Of a stretch of 24,780 bases of DNA, positions 16,350-21,301 are shown piece by piece (the stretch's first letter is position 1; every line of letters starts with the position of its first letter). Source of the DNA: a virus; IMG/VR virus record IMGVR_UViG_3300025806_000210, positions 1-24,780 of that record, one strand, 5' to 3'. A program made the translations under genes and the position numbers. The notes beneath the pieces were generated by a model. That model was not told where the DNA came from and searched no databases. It saw only the letters and a list, made by a program, of their open reading frames with translations.

Positions 16350-16708
16350 TGACAACAATAACCAGAAAAATAGGTGCGTTTCACAATTTAGAATTCAAAA
16401 TAGATTTAACGCAATACGGCAAAACGTCAAGTGATATTGAGGATTATATTTTTAGCGTAAAAGCGCGCAAAAGCGACGCGGATAATTTGCTATTGCTTAA
16501 AAAGGAAACTACCGGAGGCATTACTGCTTCAGGAACGGATATAATTACAGCATTGGTTAGTTGGCCGTATGATGAATATGACAACTTTAAACCAGGCGAA
16601 TACCTAGCAGGATTATTTATTAAATTTACGGGTGATGCAGTTGCAGACGAAAACGTTTCGCAAACATTTGTCCTACAAATAACCGATGACTTTTTAAAAG
16701 ATAACTAA
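16349..16708 (+). CDS. BppU-like / fibre-associated small protein
   Basis: I choose ATG 16349, whose A is the last base of the fibre gene's TAA (TAATG), giving 119 residues; a TTG at 16340 is possible but unnecessary. The sequence (TRKIGAFHNLEFKIDL, then 'DYIFSVKARKSDADNLLLLK', then 'YDNFKPGEYLAGLFIKF') recalls the N-terminal domain of baseplate upper proteins (BppU), where an ideal-response phrase 'F.vk....D..ll.k' is followed by 'l.pG.Y...l'. There is no signal peptide or membrane segment. Tight coupling to the fibre gene suggests the two products meet in the particle, for example as a fibre-to-baseplate adaptor. The family call is tentative. Confidence 0.65.
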   Translation: MTTITRKIGAFHNLEFKIDLTQYGKTSSDIEDYIFSVKARKSDADNLLLLKKETTGGITASGTDIITALVSWPYDEYDNFKPGEYLAGLFIKFTGDAVADENVSQTFVLQITDDFLKDN

Positions 16709-16710
16709 AA

Positions 16711-17154
16711 ATGAGCAGTTTAAAACAATCAGATTTTATTATTAGCCACCAAGCAGTACCGGTGGTAATTATTGACAGGATACACGACCACCACTTTGTA
16801 GTGCTGCAAAAGGTTGATGATTTAGCGCCTTTTGATGTTTATCCTAGTTTAAAAAGTTGTTACCGACCTTATGTTTGGGAAATTGCAAGAGGCAGGAGTG
16901 GTAATAGCCAACATACATTTGGTGAACGGGCAATCAATATACTAGATGAAAAAGGTGCATGCGATATTACATGTGAAAATTTTGAACGCAATAAGGACGC
17001 GCTTTTGGACTTACTAATTAGGAACACACCGTACCTAAGGTTTGCGGTTTACAACAGCTTTATCCATGCTGATTACAAAAATACGCACAACGGAAAACGA
17101 TTATTATTTACATCTAACAGTTCAAGTAAATGGACGTTCGTTAAATTTGTGTAA
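16711..17154 (+). CDS. Endolysin, peptidase M15-like (zinc D-Ala/L-Ala peptidase)
   Basis: The 147-residue protein carries the M15 zinc motif in the variant form common in Bacteroidota phages. 'RGRSGNSQHTFG' supplies His68, 'KGACDITCENF' supplies Asp85, and 'SFIHADYK' supplies His119; together these would bind Zn. 'SLKSCYRPYVW' (46-56) corresponds to the substrate-binding 'SgYR' segment. The usual S.H..G.A.D spacing is widened by an insert between His68 and Asp85. Enzymes of this group cut peptide cross-links of peptidoglycan. It lacks a signal peptide, so release needs the holin encoded next. It starts 2 bases after the upstream gene and is followed by the holin and spanin-like genes, a standard lysis arrangement. 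Confidence 0.8.
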   Translation: MSSLKQSDFIISHQAVPVVIIDRIHDHHFVVLQKVDDLAPFDVYPSLKSCYRPYVWEIARGRSGNSQHTFGERAINILDEKGACDITCENFERNKDALLDLLIRNTPYLRFAVYNSFIHADYKNTHNGKRLLFTSNSSSKWTFVKFV

Positions 17155-17193
17155 ATTTGTTATTATATTTTATTACTAATTAAATACTTTATT

Positions 17194-17565
17194 ATGAAAA
17201 ATTTGAAACTAATTTTATTTTCAATGCTATTTTTAGCAGTAGGAATGACTGGATTTGCAATGACGCAAGACGCTCCAGCACCGTCACTAGAACCCTCAAC
17301 TATTGTAGGGTATTTGGCTCCGTTTATCACTTTAGGAGTAACAGCATTAATCCGTTGGGCAAAGCCTATGATGGGCTCAGGCATTACAATTATGGTTGTT
17401 GCCGGCTTATCCGTAGCAGTTGCCTGGATAGCTAATTTAACGTCAGATATGGACGGTGTAGCTTTCTTCATGCAGGTATTATACGGTTTATTGGCGATTG
17501 TTATTAACCAAATATACCGTGCTTTAAATGGCGGTAATGCTAAATTTGCGCGTGCAAAAAGCTAA
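17194..17565 (+). CDS. Putative holin
   Basis: The 123-residue protein consists largely of hydrophobic segments at about residues 5-21, 36-54 (IVGYLAPFITLGVTALIRWA), 63-81 (GITIMVVAGLSVAVAWIANL) and 89-110, then a short basic tail (NAKFARAKS). The first segment, MKNLKLILFSMLFLAVGMTG, could be a signal peptide cleaved near residue 22, leaving three membrane spans. Size, topology, basic tail and position directly after the endolysin fit a holin, which would form holes that let the M15 enzyme reach peptidoglycan. A 39-base AT-rich spacer precedes it, with no clear promoter. A terminator follows 8 bases after the stop. The call rests on topology and context; holins share little sequence. Confidence 0.65.
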   Translation: MKNLKLILFSMLFLAVGMTGFAMTQDAPAPSLEPSTIVGYLAPFITLGVTALIRWAKPMMGSGITIMVVAGLSVAVAWIANLTSDMDGVAFFMQVLYGLLAIVINQIYRALNGGNAKFARAKS

Positions 17566-17573
17566 CTAACCAG

Positions 17574-17600
17574 GCGCACTGTAAAAGGTGCGCTTTTTTT
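17574..17600 (+). terminator. Rho-independent terminator with GTAAAA hexaloop
   Basis: GCGCACT (17574-17580) pairs with GGTGCGC (17587-17593) around loop GTAAAA, followed by seven T's that run into the next ATG. It begins 8 nt after the holin stop. The hexaloop is the same as in several hairpins further on. Its position implies partial read-through or attenuation before the spanin-like genes, since no promoter is visible between. Confidence 0.75.
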
Positions 17601-17948
17601 ATGAAAACAAAATGGTACATAATAATAGGAGTAGTGATAGCGTCAATTATTGCTATATACCTATACAAGGGAGGCAGCAAAAGCCTTTTAGACATGGTTA
17701 AGGAACCTGAAATTGCTAAGATTAAGCAATTAAACGCAAAAATAGACAGTTTAAAGGCGTCGTTAATTATAAGCAAAGCAATACACGAAAACGACAAAGC
17801 GCTGTTGGAAAAGCAAAAAGAATCATTAAATATTGCACTATCACACCTAATTAAAAAGCAAAAGCAAAATGAAACAGATATTATTAATTATTCTGGTGAC
17901 TTTAACAGGCGTTTCCGTCAGTTCTCAGTCCTTGCCAATACAAACTAG
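17601..17948 (+). CDS. Inner-membrane spanin-like protein
   Basis: The 115-residue protein has one N-terminal membrane span (residues 5-22, WYIIIGVVIASIIAIYLY) and then a charged helix with heptad-like spacing (35-95, e.g. IAKIKQLNAKIDSLKASL). This is the layout of i-spanins (N-in, coiled coil in the periplasm), which work with an outer-membrane partner to destroy the outer envelope during lysis. The next gene overlaps its last 80 bases in another frame, as is typical for spanin pairs. It starts right after the terminator T-run, which is unusual. The call comes from topology and gene overlap only. Confidence 0.55.
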   Translation: MKTKWYIIIGVVIASIIAIYLYKGGSKSLLDMVKEPEIAKIKQLNAKIDSLKASLIISKAIHENDKALLEKQKESLNIALSHLIKKQKQNETDIINYSGDFNRRFRQFSVLANTN

Positions 17949-18291
17949 GTACCAAGGAGAAAACGCTGTAATTATTAGCGAGGCTCAAATGGACAATTTA
18001 AGTTTAAAGGTATTGGAATTAGCTTTGGCCAAAAATAAATTAGCAACTTTTCAAATTCAATTTAATTTGCTGCAAAAGGATTTGGCATTAATGCAAAGCA
18101 AATCCACATATTTGGAAGCGCTATCAAACAGCCAAGCGGATATAATTACTTCCTTACAAGAGGTAGCACAAAGCCAGGATAGGATTAACGAGGCTGAACA
18201 AATAAATTTAAAACAAAAAAACAAAAACAAGTGGGTCAGCTACCTAGTTGGTTTTGCAGTGGGTGCGACCGCTGTTTTAGTACTTAATTAA
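17869..18291 (+). CDS. Spanin-like exported coiled-coil protein with C-terminal anchor
   Basis: This gene lies 80 bases inside the previous gene, in another frame. The 140-residue product has a signal peptide (MKQILLIILVTLTGVSVSSQ, cleavage near VSS/Q), then 'YQGENAVIISEAQMDNLSLK', a long helix (about 40-115) and a C-terminal hydrophobic segment at 122-139 (WVSYLVGFAVGATAVLVLN). There is no lipobox cysteine, so it is not a classic outer-membrane o-spanin lipoprotein. Signal peptide plus C-terminal anchor is closer to a unimolecular or inverted-topology arrangement. With its overlapping partner it may be a diverged Bacteroidota spanin system. Function inferred from context. Confidence 0.55.
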   Translation: MKQILLIILVTLTGVSVSSQSLPIQTRYQGENAVIISEAQMDNLSLKVLELALAKNKLATFQIQFNLLQKDLALMQSKSTYLEALSNSQADIITSLQEVAQSQDRINEAEQINLKQKNKNKWVSYLVGFAVGATAVLVLN

Positions 18292-18459
18292 ATGGACCTA
18301 ATATTTCTACTTTGCGGCATTATATTGTTTACCAGATGGGTTGTGTTGAAAATTTTTAATGCAATTTTTTTAAGTAATAAGCCGCTAAAAGCCAAGGAAA
18401 TACATTATCATTACCATGATAACAGGCAAATCAACATACTTGATACGGAAGTAAATTGA
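18292..18459 (+). CDS. 55-aa membrane protein with His-rich tail
   Basis: A short gene whose ATG follows the previous TAA directly, ending with TGA at 18457-18459. The product has a hydrophobic N-terminal span (MDLIFLLCGIILFTRWVVLK) and a hydrophilic tail with 'EIHYHYHDNRQINIL'. The HYHYH run could bind metal, but there is nothing else to support that. It is the last gene before a strong terminator and probably the end of the late transcript. Tight packing and sensible composition support it being real; function unknown. Confidence 0.55.
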   Translation: MDLIFLLCGIILFTRWVVLKIFNAIFLSNKPLKAKEIHYHYHDNRQINILDTEVN

Positions 18460-18518
18460 AAATTAATTGCTATATTTACAATTGAAATGCAATTATTTCT
18501 ATATTTTAAGTTGGTTAG

Positions 18519-18557
18519 AATAGGCCGCTCTTTTACTAGGGTGGCTTATTTTTTTTT
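18519..18557 (+). terminator. Strong rho-independent terminator closing the lysis block
   Basis: AATAGGCCGC (18519-18528) pairs with GTGGCTTATT (18541-18550), with two G-U pairs in RNA, around a 12-nt loop. A run of T's follows to 18557. It lies 60 nt after the last lysis-block gene and just before the first promoter of the small-gene region, so it separates the late and the small-gene transcripts. Confidence 0.8.
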
Positions 18558-18575
18558 GATTATTTTAAAAAAACA

Positions 18576-18608
18576 TTTGGTAGGTATAAAGATAAGTTAT
18601 ATATTTAC
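18576..18608 (+). promoter_or_regulatory. Promoter P1 (Bacteroidota-type)
   Basis: TTTG (18576-18579), 20-nt spacer, then TATATTTAC (18600-18608). This matches the Bacteroidota -33 TTTG / -7 TAnnTTTG pattern except for A at the last position. The spacer (GTAGGTATAAAGATAAG) is nearly identical in P2 and P3. Start of RNA is expected a few bases downstream; the leader to ATG 18633 is about 20 nt. Confidence 0.8.
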
Positions 18609-18632
18609 AGTGTTAAACAAAAACAAAACATC

Positions 18633-18803
18633 ATGACAACGCAAAACAAAATAGACAATTTAAACTTAAAAGCAGACGCACTAGCAGAAAGAGCAAGCAT
18701 TTTAGAAAAAAAAGGAGACAACGTAGGCGCAATGAATTGCTGGATAGAGGAAAAAAAATTAGTTGAGCGTATTGAAAACTTAGAATTATTATTAACACTT
18801 TAA
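18633..18803 (+). CDS. 56-aa helical protein, unknown
   Basis: ATG 18633 follows promoter P1 and forms part of the AAAACATCA start element (18625-18633). The product (MTTQNKIDNLNLKADALAER ... WIEEKKLVERIENLELLLTL) is charged and amphipathic throughout, probably one or two helices and perhaps a small oligomer. There is no Cys pair, membrane span or known motif. It is the first gene of the small-gene region and would be strongly expressed from a perfect-looking promoter. The next gene starts 10 bases after its stop. Function unknown. Confidence 0.6.
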   Translation: MTTQNKIDNLNLKADALAERASILEKKGDNVGAMNCWIEEKKLVERIENLELLLTL

Positions 18804-18813
18804 AATAAAAATC

Positions 18814-18966
18814 ATGTCAAACATCACAAATTTACAAGCACGCGCAGAAGAATTAGCCATTAATGTATGGATAGGAACACCTGCACAAATAGAGGAAAGA
18901 AAAAAGGATTTTGTAGCAGCAAACGGAGGCACAGGAATTGACTACATGCTGAAGTATATGCATTAA
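18814..18966 (+). CDS. 50-aa small protein, unknown
   Basis: ATG 18814, ten bases after the previous stop, to TAA 18966. The product starts MSNITNLQARAEELAINVWI and ends 'GGTGIDYMLKYMH'. It is hydrophilic and has no recognised motif, but its first 15 residues echo those of the preceding gene (helix with A-R-A-E-E-L against A-L-A-E-R-A), so the two may be distant relatives. It is followed 7 nt later by a hexaloop hairpin. It was probably cotranscribed from P1. Confidence 0.55.
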   Translation: MSNITNLQARAEELAINVWIGTPAQIEERKKDFVAANGGTGIDYMLKYMH

Positions 18967-18973
18967 AAAAATA

Positions 18974-18993
18974 TGCGGGTGTAAAAGCCCGCA
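18974..18993 (+). other. Hexaloop hairpin followed by an A-run
   Basis: TGCGGGT (18974-18980) pairs with GCCCGCA (18987-18993) around GTAAAA. Unlike its relatives it is followed by A's, so it lacks the U-tract of a + strand terminator. The T-run instead lies on the opposite strand. It begins 7 nt after the stop codon at 18966. This makes a role in RNA protection or protein binding worth considering. Confidence 0.7.
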
Positions 18994-19021
18994 AAAAAAC
19001 AAACATTAAAAACCAAACATT

Positions 19022-19261
19022 ATGTCACAATTTGAAACAGTAGGATACGTCGTTGATTATTATATAGGTAATAAATACCAAGGGCACATAAGTATACCAG
19101 AACCAGACAGAGCAATAACAGGTTATGAAGGGCGCAAAAGAGCAACTTTAAATGAACCCGTAACACTTACAAAAGGCACAAAGTTAAACACGCTTAAAAA
19201 GGGCTCGCACGTTGTAACGGAGTTAATTCCTATAAATGGGCGTATAAAATTGCAGTGCTAA
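19022..19261 (+). CDS. 79-aa protein, unknown
   Basis: ATG 19022 is preceded by AAACATT. The product (MSQFETVGYVVDYYIGNKYQ ... 'ATLNEPVTLTKGTKLNTLKK') is mixed beta/alpha, with no Cys pair or membrane segment. It lies downstream of the A-flanked hairpin and upstream of a zinc-ribbon gene, and has no promoter of its own, so read-through from P1 is needed. Composition and clean start support a real gene. I do not recognise the family. Confidence 0.6.
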   Translation: MSQFETVGYVVDYYIGNKYQGHISIPEPDRAITGYEGRKRATLNEPVTLTKGTKLNTLKKGSHVVTELIPINGRIKLQC

Positions 19262-19278
19262 AAAAAACTTAAAAAAAA

Positions 19279-19458
19279 ATGAAAGCAAAATTTTATAGCA
19301 AACCAGAAAACGTATTATTTTATGACCCACTTACAAGATTATTAGCAAGGATATTTGGTGCTAAATACTTTGTAATTAAATGTAGGGTTTGTGGAAAGAT
19401 ACCTACTGAAATATACGGTGGAGTTTGTTTAGACCACAAAACTAAAGAAAATAATTAA
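19279..19458 (+). CDS. 59-aa zinc-ribbon-like protein
   Basis: ATG 19279 to TAA 19458, 17 bases after the previous stop. The product has 'IKCRVCGKIPTEIYGGVCLD' followed by His, i.e. CxxC (Cys35, Cys38) and CxxH (Cys50, His53). This is a complete set of four ligands for one zinc. The N-terminal part (YSKPENVLFYDPLTRLLARI) is a separate amphipathic segment. It may bind nucleic acid or be a protein-contact module. It is one of three Cys-pair proteins in this small-gene region. Confidence 0.6.
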   Translation: MKAKFYSKPENVLFYDPLTRLLARIFGAKYFVIKCRVCGKIPTEIYGGVCLDHKTKENN

Positions 19459-19476
19459 TAACTAAAATAGAAAAAG

Positions 19477-19542
19477 ATGAAAATCCTAGTCATACTGGCA
19501 CTTATCGTCATGTTGGTCACTTTATTAGAAAAAAAGTGGTAA
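19477..19542 (+). CDS. Possible 21-aa membrane peptide
   Basis: ATG 19477 to TAA 19542 encodes MKILVILALIVMLVTLLEKK plus a final Trp: a single hydrophobic segment with positive ends. This is a plausible toxin-like or membrane-acting peptide, or just a short chance frame. It sits between two supported genes and directly before promoter P2. Codons such as GTC, CTG and ATC contrast with neighbours, which mostly use A/T-ending codons. Confidence 0.35.
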   Translation: MKILVILALIVMLVTLLEKKW

Positions 19543-19547
19543 AATGT

Positions 19548-19580
19548 TATGGTAGTTATAAAGATAAGTTATATATTTAC
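19548..19580 (+). promoter_or_regulatory. Promoter P2
   Basis: TATATTTAC (19572-19580) is preceded by the P1-like spacer (GGTAGTTATAAAGATAAG). The -33 element is weaker (TATG at 19548-19551 in place of TTTG). The ACAGTGTT following the -7 element is shared with P1, P3 and P4. The AAAACATCA element (19607-19615) precedes ATG 19620. Confidence 0.75.
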
Positions 19581-19619
19581 AGTGTTGCAATAAAGCAATA
19601 ACAATTAAAACATCACATT

Positions 19620-19877
19620 ATGACAACTGAAACACTTAACATCAACTACGCAGGAACAGCAAACAACGGAGAATACAGCATTATATATGTTGAAACACAA
19701 TTTATGTTAGACGCTCCAGAAATCGGATTAACTTTTGAGGTTTGGGAAGAGGACGTTGACAGCCAGGAATTTAAAACTGCATATGACAACGCACTAATTG
19801 AATTCGCGCAAACGTTAAGAGCGCAATACGAGGCAAAATTTAACGGAATAGTAAACATAGTATTTGAAGGACTATAA
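19620..19877 (+). CDS. 85-aa acidic protein, unknown
   Basis: ATG 19620 follows promoter P2 and the AAAACATCA element. The product is strongly acidic, with a beta-rich first half (NGEYSIIYVETQFMLDAPEI) and an amphipathic C-terminal helix (YDNALIEFAQTLRAQYEAKF). Acidic small phage proteins of this kind are often DNA mimics or host-protein inhibitors, but there is no motif to prove it. It has its own promoter and its own strong terminator, so it is an independent transcription unit. Tandem TAA-TAG stops end it. Confidence 0.65.
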   Translation: MTTETLNINYAGTANNGEYSIIYVETQFMLDAPEIGLTFEVWEEDVDSQEFKTAYDNALIEFAQTLRAQYEAKFNGIVNIVFEGL

Positions 19878-19884
19878 TAGTAAA

Positions 19885-19914
19885 CAGCAGGTGTAACAGC
19901 CTGCTGCTTTTTTT
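19885..19914 (+). terminator. Terminator with GTAACA hexaloop
   Basis: CAGCAGGT (19885-19892) pairs with GCCTGCTG (19899-19906) around GTAACA, followed by C and seven T's. It begins 7 nt after the stop at 19877. This is a textbook rho-independent terminator for the preceding gene. Confidence 0.85.
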
Positions 19915-19935
19915 AATTAACTTAATTTATACATC

Positions 19936-20211
19936 ATGCAAAAATTAGCAAACAGCCTTAAAGGCAAAAAAACTGAAACAACTTTGCGCAACGGCAAAAA
20001 ACTACAAGGGTACGTGGCAGAGGTAGAGGAAAGGACTTTTCTGTCAATGGGATTAGACTTAAATATGTCGCCCGAAATTAACACCTGGTCCTTAGTGATT
20101 AAGCACTACGATACCAAAATGAAAAGGACAGTTGACTTAGGGCATAAGAAGCCCCTGACAGTAGACAATGTTAATGCAGCAATGCCATTGCACAAAGTAA
20201 GGTTCATCTAA
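19936..20211 (+). CDS. 91-aa basic protein, unknown
   Basis: The 91-residue product (MQKLANSLKGKKTETTLRNG ... 'EVEERTFLSMGLDLNMSPEI') is basic and probably beta-rich. The short 'TLRNGKKLQGYV' segment resembles an SH3-like or translation/binding fold turn, but this is not enough to assign a family. ATG 19936 lies 22 bases after the terminator of the preceding gene and has no visible promoter of its own, so it may depend on read-through. It is followed 7 nt after the stop by another hexaloop terminator. Confidence 0.6.
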   Translation: MQKLANSLKGKKTETTLRNGKKLQGYVAEVEERTFLSMGLDLNMSPEINTWSLVIKHYDTKMKRTVDLGHKKPLTVDNVNAAMPLHKVRFI

Positions 20212-20218
20212 CAGTAAG

Positions 20219-20249
20219 GAGGGCGTAAAAGCCCTCTTTATTTTTTTTT
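20219..20249 (+). terminator. Terminator with GTAAAA hexaloop
   Basis: GAGGGC (20219-20224) pairs with GCCCTC (20231-20236) around GTAAAA. The stem can extend outward by G-U and A-U pairs, and it is followed by TTTATTTTTTTTT. It begins 7 nt after the stop at 20211. Confidence 0.85.
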
Positions 20250-20268
20250 AATTTTTTTTTAAAAAACG

Positions 20269-20301
20269 TTTGGTAGTTATAAAGATAATATATATATTTA
20301 C
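20269..20301 (+). promoter_or_regulatory. Promoter P3
   Basis: TTTG (20269-20272), 20-nt spacer with GTAGTTATAAAGATAA, then TATATTTAC (20293-20301) and CAGTGTTGCAAT. The downstream ten bases are shared with P2. The AAAACATCA element (20327-20335) precedes ATG 20339. Confidence 0.8.
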
Positions 20302-20338
20302 AGTGTTGCAATGAAGCAGCAAACAAAAAACATCACAA

Positions 20339-20707
20339 ATGAAAACTTTAATTAATATCACAGCGCAGTACCAAGAGAATTATGCACATTACAACGGTGG
20401 GCAACATTGGAAAAATAAAGGAACAACAATATTCCAAGTAAAGGTAAACGACGGTTGTTTAATGTTCGACAATGATACCGTTGTCATAGCTATTAAAAAA
20501 ATATTGTTAAACGAGTGCAATGCTTTATGTCGTTACACTTACATCAGCCACGAGGCTATTTATAGTACTCCAGTAATTATTGAGGATAAAGTATTTGACA
20601 AAGCATATTTGCAAGCAGCGGAGGAGCGCGAGGAGCGCGAGGAAAAGGAGTTAATAGAAGGTGACTATCCTGAGTACCAAGACCCTGCTAACCATTGGGA
20701 TAGATAA
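20339..20707 (+). CDS. ITAQY-motif small phage protein
   Basis: The 122-residue product starts 'MKTLINITAQYQENYAHYNG', then 'QHWKNKGTTIFQVKVNDG'. The ITAQY.ENY...HWK.KG pattern recurs in proteins of many phages and mobile elements that have no known function. A C-terminal acidic stretch of EERE repeats (AAEEREEREEKELIEGDY, residues 98-115) is encoded by short GAGGAGCGC direct repeats. ATG 20339 is set by P3 and the AAAACATCA element. Three consecutive in-frame stops (TAATAATAG) end it, and a hexaloop terminator follows. It is probably an independent early transcription unit. Confidence 0.7.
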   Translation: MKTLINITAQYQENYAHYNGGQHWKNKGTTIFQVKVNDGCLMFDNDTVVIAIKKILLNECNALCRYTYISHEAIYSTPVIIEDKVFDKAYLQAAEEREEREEKELIEGDYPEYQDPANHWDR

Positions 20708-20713
20708 TAATAG

Positions 20714-20738
20714 ACGAGGGTTTAAAAGCCCTCGTTTT
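20714..20738 (+). terminator. Hairpin terminator with TTAAAA hexaloop
   Basis: ACGAGGGT (20714-20721) pairs with GCCCTCGT (20728-20735) around TTAAAA, followed by a short TTT. It begins 6 nt after the CDS stop. The short T-tract suggests moderate efficiency, and the next gene (20753) appears to lack its own promoter. Confidence 0.7.
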
Positions 20739-20752
20739 AATATACAGCAATT

Positions 20753-20875
20753 ATGAAAATGGACTATTGCAATAAGTGCTTAACAGTTACAGCCTGGAAA
20801 AGCAAAACAAACAACAAGCCAACATATTCGTATTCATATAAGGAATGCGTTATGTGCAAAACAAAAAAGAAATGA
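20753..20875 (+). CDS. 40-aa double CxxC (zinc-ribbon-like) protein
   Basis: ATG 20753 to TGA 20873-20875. The product has 'MDYCNKCLTVTAWKS' and ends 'YKECVMCKTKKK', giving two CxxC pairs (Cys6/9 and Cys32/35) that could hold one zinc. It is basic at the C-terminus, which would suit nucleic acid contact. Its stop overlaps ATG 20872 of the next gene as ATGA, indicating coupled translation. The function is unknown. Confidence 0.6.
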   Translation: MKMDYCNKCLTVTAWKSKTNNKPTYSYSYKECVMCKTKKK

Positions 20876-21051
20876 GAACTATTTTTATCACTCACGGAGG
20901 GCACAACTTCCAGGAAGAGAATTCAGAAACGGGTAGGATAAGCAAGTGTACCAATTGCGGCATACAAGGCGTACCTACCTCATTAACCACAATTGAACTA
21001 ACGGAGTTTTATTTGCAAGAGGCAATAGACCAATGTGGTTCGCAAACTTAA
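20872..21051 (+). CDS. 59-aa protein with a Cys-pair (KCTNCG)
   Basis: I choose ATG 20872, which overlaps the previous stop, over the ATG at 20845, which lies inside the preceding gene. The product (MRTIFITHGGHNFQEENSET, then 'ISKCTNCGIQGVPTSL') has one CxxC pair plus two His near the N-terminus (THGGH), so a mixed His/Cys zinc site is possible. The C-terminal helix is acidic. It lies two genes before the large terminase. I do not recognise the family. Confidence 0.6.
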   Translation: MRTIFITHGGHNFQEENSETGRISKCTNCGIQGVPTSLTTIELTEFYLQEAIDQCGSQT

Positions 21052-21056
21052 AAACA

Positions 21057-21296
21057 ATGGAACAAAAAACAACAGTTAAACGAACAAACAAAGTACAGCA
21101 AGTTTTAAACCACTTAAAAGCGCATGGGCAAATTACTTCCATGCATGCAATTAACCTTTATTCGGCTACCAGATTAGCTGCAATTATTTTTGTCTTACGG
21201 GAACGAGGACACAATATTGAAACTAAAATGGTAAAAAAATTAGACATAAATGGCTGGCCGTGCCAATATGCACTGTATCTTTATTCAAATAAATAA
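21057..21296 (+). CDS. Winged-helix / HTH_39-like DNA-binding protein
   Basis: I choose ATG 21057 (79 residues). An upstream ATG at 21033 would overlap the previous gene by 19 bases and add 8 residues. The core, 'KVQQVLNHLKAHGQITSMHA' followed by 'INLYSATRLAAIIFVLRERG', matches the helix-turn-helix pattern of the HTH_39 family (Q.VL.hL...G.It..eA....ga.RLaa.I..LR.rG), frequent in phages. A short beta wing may follow (INGWPCQYALYLY). It lies 5 bases before the terminase start region. It may therefore be a regulator or take the part of a small terminase subunit, which is otherwise not visible; that second role is inference. Confidence 0.7.
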   Translation: MEQKTTVKRTNKVQQVLNHLKAHGQITSMHAINLYSATRLAAIIFVLRERGHNIETKMVKKLDINGWPCQYALYLYSNK

Positions 21297-21301
21297 CAGC
21301 A

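Noticed and set aside
17136-17193. Promoter for the holin gene (TTTG near 17156).
   Set aside because: No TAnnTTT box at 19-20 nt spacing; AT-rich sequence only.
20626-20645. GAGGAGCGC direct repeat inside the gene at 20339.
   Set aside because: It encodes a short acidic EERE run; simple triplet-type duplication within a coding frame, with no sign of wider function.
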